Assembly (NCBI GenBank): GCA_036245805.1
Contig: BTRK01000005.1
Location: forward strand, 34,329,469-34,393,468
DNA from: Pristionchus mayeri
Lineage: Eukaryota > Nematoda > Chromadorea > Rhabditida > Neodiplogasteridae
Direction of reading: 5' to 3'
DNA: 64,000 bases
Shown: piece by piece, positions 58,598 through 64,000 of the stretch
Position numbering within the stretch: the stretch's first letter is position 1
Layout: each line of letters begins with the position of its first letter
Position numbers and translations under genes: made by a program
The notes under the pieces: generated by a model
The model's database searches: none
What the model was told of the DNA's origin: nothing
What the model saw: the letters and a program-made list of their open reading frames with translations, nothing else

Positions 58598-61500
58598 ATG
58601 TCTCCTCCCAGAAAGAAGGCGAAGAACGACAAATCGATGGGACCGCAACCCGGAGGTGCGAATGATGCAGAAGTTGAGAGATCTGCGGAAGAAGTACTCG
58701 ATAACAGGTAAGAAGGGGTTATTAGCCGAATGGGCGGGGTTTGGCACCGTGCCAACTTTTATTACAGTTCTTCGAGTGAACGGAAGCGACCTGCCGAATC
58801 TAGCGATGAACTCGCCCTAGACGCTGTCGCTACTCACAATCGCCCGAATTGCACTCATCAAATGGGTAAGCTGGTATAGCAATATTAAAACGTTCCGACA
58901 ATATTAGTTGGCCTCCTAAGCCGCTAAATCTCTGGGCCGGCTTTTAGTACTTTAATTATTATACTATTAAAAATGTTTTTAATTTAAATTATTACGTTCA
59001 ATATCACCACATGTCAGGCTATAGGGTTTGAAGAAAATACGCGGCTGAAAAGATTATATGAAATAACTTTCTAATTTTTCGTTCCGCTTGTTTAGTCGCG
59101 TACTCGGCATGGTGTAGGACATACATTTTTAATCCAATATTATCCTCGTTTACCTAATTTTACAAAATTACATTCAAGCAGTTAATGCATTTAGAAAAAA
59201 AGTTGCTGTAAATTATTCATTCTGTTGCTAGTAAAGAAGTTAACTACTAGCTGCTATCATGTTAATATCGTATTATATTTTATGTATTTCAGACACAGAT
59301 ATGTCGGGCTTCATTCGTTTCTGTCCGGCTGTGCGCAACATCGGGCCCAGTCCCATTTCATCCAAAGAAATCGAAATTCAAGGCATGTGATGGTGAGCTT
59401 GATTAATGTAATTAACTTATTATTGTTATTGAGATAATGTAGTGCTTAGCACTATTCCTGCAAAGTCATTTGTCCCATCGTTTAGTTTAGTCGTAAACTT
59501 TATGTTTTTTAGGATCGGGGTGGCTAAGAAGAGAAAATTATCGCCCTATATGGAGGTGTATCTTGTCCACCGTACTTATCAGTCTGCTCCCTGGAGTGTC
59601 GATGTTTCTGCGCAGTTCAAACTAGTAGGCACTGGAGAGGAACGAAACCGCGAGGCTTATGTTTTACAATACTTTAGAAAACAAAAGGCGAACTTACGTA
59701 ACGATCATGAATTGACTAATCATTGTACTGTAGCGTTCGTGTTTTGATAGTTAGCCAACGCGAAAATAAAACTATGGTTTGATTTCACGACTCCACTCCC
59801 CACACTATGAATGGAATCGAGCGATTGCTAAATGTTTTAATCGGCGAATTCAGGATTCTCCAAAATTGTGAGAAAAAAAAACTACGAAATCTATTGAACT
59901 AATTAATTTCCTATCTTCAGTTCAATAAGACGTTCCACAACGGATGTAAGACGAAGAGTTTATTCTGTGGAATGTGCTCATTGATAAGGATAAGGTATAA
60001 CTTCAGTCTTGATACTAATTTAAGAAATAAGTTTCAGGGATTCGTAAACAACAAAATCAGTGTAATCAGTGGCGTGAGCGTTGAAAGAAAAGAAATCGTG
60101 ATTGAAGTTCGAGTCGTTCTCTCTAATGTCGTCCGATTCGGGTTTATAATTTATTTAATTACTATAAATTCGAGGCATACATTGCACATCACAGTCACAC
60201 AACGGTTAAATCGCTAAAAAAACCCTTTTAAGACCCACTATCGATTTCACTTATCCCGATGACCCTATTGACGATCTGTCTTTAGTGTTCGACGACAACC
60301 AGAGATTATTCGTTAATAAACAGGTGATCTTGATAGAAATAATCGGAAACGAATCAATTTTCCAGTTTCTGGCTTTCCATTCCCCCGTTTTCAAAGCTAT
60401 GTTATTCGGAAATTTCGCGGAGAAGGAGAAGAAGGAAATTGAACTGAAGGATGTTGATCGAGAGGTCTGGCCATTATTTTTGCATCTAAAACCTCGTTTC
60501 AGGCTTTTCATGTGGTGCTCAAAACTTTGAACAATCCAGCTTGCGAAATCAAAGGTTTGATAATTCATGTTTTTCCAAAGACGGAAAATTTGTAGGGGAT
60601 ATCGCACTTTTTGAGTCGATTTTGGTGATCGCAGATCAATTTGATATCAAGGTTTGCCCACTTTCCTTATTGGCTGATGGGTGAATGAAGAGTGGCTCAA
60701 CTCGCTGATTACAAACGGAATTTTTACTCCGCTGGGGAAGCTTGGATAGATATTTACATGCTCTATCGCGCGTCATTGTCAGAGCGAATGTTCTTAAATG
60801 TAGAGTCAAAAGTCACGATTCGCAGATTATTATCGATGGAGTGGAGCAGAGTCTTATCGCCAATATGGAAATTTCTGTGGCTGAAAAACTACTCTTCGTT
60901 GATAAGCACGACTCCTACCGATTCATTAAACTGCATGTTAGTTTGGTTGACTCTTGATGTAGGTTTTTTGTTTGTGCTCTTGAAAAAAACCGAAGAAAGA
61001 TTTATTTGTGTATTGAAACTATATTTTTAACGTTTAGACGAGAGCTCTCGGTTGGCTCGGAGAAGATACGGATAATTGGCTGGCGTTGATGGTGATTGTA
61101 GATATTTTTGATGCTTAAAATATTTATCTATTTCAGGGATCAACAGAGTTTCCTCAACTCTCGAATAAGGCCAATTTCGCTTTTGCGGAAAACTTGTTCA
61201 ATATTGATCAAGCTCATCGCAATCCCAATTACTAGTAAGGATTCATTCTTTCACTACTGATCTACTGATGTTTTCGAAGATATATTCCGAGGACATGCAA
61301 GCATTCTTGATGATATCTTTCGAAATTTTATGTCCACATATTTTTCTAGGTGTAACCGCAAACGGTGCATTTCTTTGCTAATTGTTTTGTTTAGTCTTGA
61401 AACCTGCACAGAGATGACCAATAGAGAGAATAAGATGGAAGGACTCGATATAAGTGGTGACCATTCAAACGTTGTTAATTCTTTTGTTTCTTCTTCCATT

Positions 61501-63971
61501 AAAGTCCTTTCTTTTTGTTTTAGTTATTTATTTGCTCTGACAAATCCCTATCGGACCGATTACATGCTCTGTTCCTCAGACATGGTGGCTTCCGGCTCTT
61601 TTCCGTCCGTATTCGGAATCAATAAAAGGGATAGCAATGGATTCCTCCGAAACGTCGACACTCACTGGACAGAAGCGAATTAAATCGGAGGATTGATCTG
61701 GTTTGCAATACGTTTTTCACCACGTGTGGTCATCACGGGAATATTTTGACAAACAACAAACAATGTATTTTTAATATATATTTGTCATGAACTTGTGAAA
61801 CGAGGTGATCATGTAGTCAGAATTGCTTAGTGTGCTTGGGTAATCTTTTTTTTTAAATTTTATAAGTTCTTTAGGTCACTCCATGCCAAATCCGAAGTTC
61901 GTACTCACACTGATCGGAAAGATCGTCAAGTAATCTCTTTGATGCTACATGCTAATGAAGACCTATATTCTCCTTTCGAGTGGGAGGCGGAAGGAATCAT
62001 GGAGGTAGTCGTTTTCTATTTCAAAGTTATCAAAATCTAAGCATTTCGGATAATTGTTTGATTTCATCAGGAAATGCTTTTAATCATTTTTTAAAATAGT
62101 CATTGCATTATTCAGATTGAACTAGTCTTCCTTGCAAGAGGAATTAGTCCGATGGGTCAATCTGACCCAACGTATTCAACGCAATTACTCGATGAGAATG
62201 GTGAAAGGAAAAATCCTTACACAACCGACCCCTACCCGATTAAGGCGTACATATTCAATAATTTCTTCAAATTCATTTCTGCTCTATATAAATTATGGCC
62301 TTTTTTCTAGTTAAAATAGTTTAGTTTGAATTTTCCCCACCCCCACAACATCAATCCAATTCAATTAAATTCAGTTTTGCAGTTTCAATTTGCACTGTGC
62401 AACAAAAATCGCAAAGGAAAGACAAACTGTGTTTGCGTAGTGAAGGATAAGCGTAACCGAGCGTGTAGAATTCGTGATGATGATAAGCTCACTTCTGGAT
62501 TTATCGTGAAGACTTTTATCTTCATCTACTTGACAAAGGTCACTGGAGTGAGGTAATTTAGTGTTTTCACTTTTTATTATATCGTAATCAATCCTCTATT
62601 ATGACTACAAGGACCTTTGATGGGGTTCACAGACTATGATTGCAATTGCAGGAAATCAGCACTTTTCGATTTCACGACCTATAATCCTTTGAACGATGCG
62701 ACTCTAATTGTGGAAGGGAAGGAAATTCATGTCAACAAACAGGTTTGGATTTCGTTGATGTTTTAGAACAAAAGTGTAAGTTATGGATGTTTCAGTACCT
62801 TTCGAGTGTGTCCACTGAGTTCCGTTCCTTGTTCGATACTCATGCTAATTCAACGATCCTTCTCGAGGGCGTAAAGTATCAGGTGCTCAACTTTCTTTTA
62901 ATTTTGTGTGATTTTTTTATAATCACCAGCCATTTTTATTTTTATAATTATTTTTGAAGGACTGCATTGACTTCCTTCGATGGATCCATCCTACAACCTT
63001 GAGGAACTATAACAGTGTGTTCTATACATTATCATGAAAAGATTCGAGTATAGCTACTCTGGTCACACTTCTTTTATCTTCATGAAAGGGCGTACCACTT
63101 TGTAATAAACTTTTTTGAACTCTTTGTTCTTGAATCCAAGGATGGATTTTCCTTTATTTTTCTCACTCTGTAAAGAGCTAAAACGACCAAAAATAGAAAT
63201 TTTTTCCCGAGTCAATATTGGTTTATCGACTGAGTTTAAGAAATCAGAATACGAAGGTGAAAATTTTCAAATGTTGTCATCCGATAGAGTACTAAGTTCA
63301 AATGAAATCTTTTGCAGAAGATGAAATGTCTCGTGTTGTGGCATTGGCGAAGAGATTCAATGCACTTGTGAGTTTTTAGTTATCTATTAATTATATTTTA
63401 TTTTTACAATGTAATTTCAAATACGATTCACCATATTTTCCAGTCTATCATCGATCAAATCGCGAAATGCATCTACATTAATTTCCACTGCTTCACTGCA
63501 TTGAAGATTATTCTCCATTTCGGGTACAATGTCGATATGGAAGTAAGCAGTCAAATTTGTGTTTATATCCGCATAATTTTGTCGAACACAATTGCAAAAC
63601 TCTTGAACAATCTCCTGATGCTTTCAGCTTTTCATGGAGTTTTGGACGACTGGATTCGAAGCTGTCGATATCGACTGGGAGACCATCTACAGACAAATCC
63701 AGGTGATATTATGTAACACTCTGCTAAGAAAGCGAACCTAATTTGCATAAAAACACTTTTCTTTGCGGATAAACTGATTGGCAACGGATCCTTTTTGTAT
63801 ATAGTCCGCGAAATACGTTGCTAACTAGTTTTCATAATCGTAAACGTCAGTGTAATCAATAGGATATAGCAATAATAGTATTTTCAGAGGAATCCTGCGT
63901 ACAAAGCAATGGATAGTGAGAGGGGAGATATGCTGGAATGGGTGATCGAGAAATGGTTGATCGATGAATAA
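58598..63971 (+). pseudogene. Copy C: third MATH-BTB-MATH-BTB paralogue, with stops and a deletion
   Basis: First-half exons: 58598-58707, 58768-58865, 59293-59392, 59513-59654, 59921-59994, 60038-60141, 60233-60323, 60366-60464, 60503-60554, 60596-60651. Later exons continue to the TAA at 63969-63971 (last exon from about 63889, ending EKWLIDE). The N-terminus MSPPRKKAKNDK is shared, but C has an additional exon (SSSERKRPAESSDE...). BTB1 is well kept (FLAFHSPVFKAMLFGNFAE) and BTB2 recognisable (about 62650-63030). Lesions: TGA at 59388-59390 where A and B have CGA; the fifth exon is 74 nt instead of 84 and out of frame; TAA at 61681-61683 where A and B have TAT. The exon ending at 59654 precedes GC rather than GT. 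Most exon lengths still equal those of B, so decay is recent or the stops are spliced around. Confidence 0.75.
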
Positions 63972-64000
63972 CGAGTGGAGATGCATACGTGTTATGTCTT

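Noticed and set aside
1..64000. CRISPR array or bacterial-type operon
   Set aside because: No regularly spaced identical repeats. Introns and retrotransposons show a eukaryotic genome.

Overview
The window looks like a nuclear chromosome segment from a nematode. The evidence is dense short-exon genes (typically 50-140 nt) with GT-AG introns ending in TTTCAG or TTGCAG, apparent trans-splice acceptors just upstream of start codons, TACGGTAG/TACTGTAG words in introns, an expanded tandem MATH-BTB cluster, and Tc1/mariner-type elements at TA sites. The very short exons and TTGCAG acceptors suggest a diplogastrid such as Pristionchus, but this is inference. Exon models were built by eye from splice signals, frame continuity and comparison between paralogues inside the window.

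Layout. 1-8948: no credible gene; a GA/CT-rich field of dispersed short repeats, a 0.94-kb foldback (2591-3530) and a (TC)n microsatellite. 8949-15711: gene 1, an 18-exon AT-hook nuclear protein of about 653 aa. 15712-17333: intergenic with small palindromic MITEs. 17334-32757: three same-strand paralogues. Gene 2 (17334-27638, about 870 aa) has an N-terminal helical module, a Gly/Ser/Phe-rich modular region, an RD/RS segment, an RRM and a Lys/Glu-rich tail. Gene 3 (28842-30693) has only the module plus an acidic tail. Gene 4 (30961-32757) has the module and the first strand of an RRM, then stops. Genes 3 and 4 have operon-like spacing. 33417-63971: three tandem genes with doubled MATH-BTB-MATH-BTB architecture. 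Copy A (33417-51747) is swollen by transposons and damaged, copy B (52127-58306, 724 aa) is open throughout, and copy C (58598-63971) carries stops and deletions.

Mobile DNA is the main theme of the right half. A 5.3-kb Ty3/gypsy-type LTR element (43120-48457) sits inside a mariner-like element (42964-49568), which sits in an intron of copy A. A second mariner-like element (22676-23941) split a small palindromic MITE inside an intron of gene 2. Two copies of a foldback element with G-run/C-run ends and perfect 8-bp target duplications (18260-18594, 32008-32385) interrupt introns of genes 2 and 4. Several large palindromes, some carrying tRNA-like promoter boxes, fill introns of copy A. The best candidates for new biology are the helical-module/RRM gene family and the doubled MATH-BTB cluster with its conserved non-canonical GC-AG introns.
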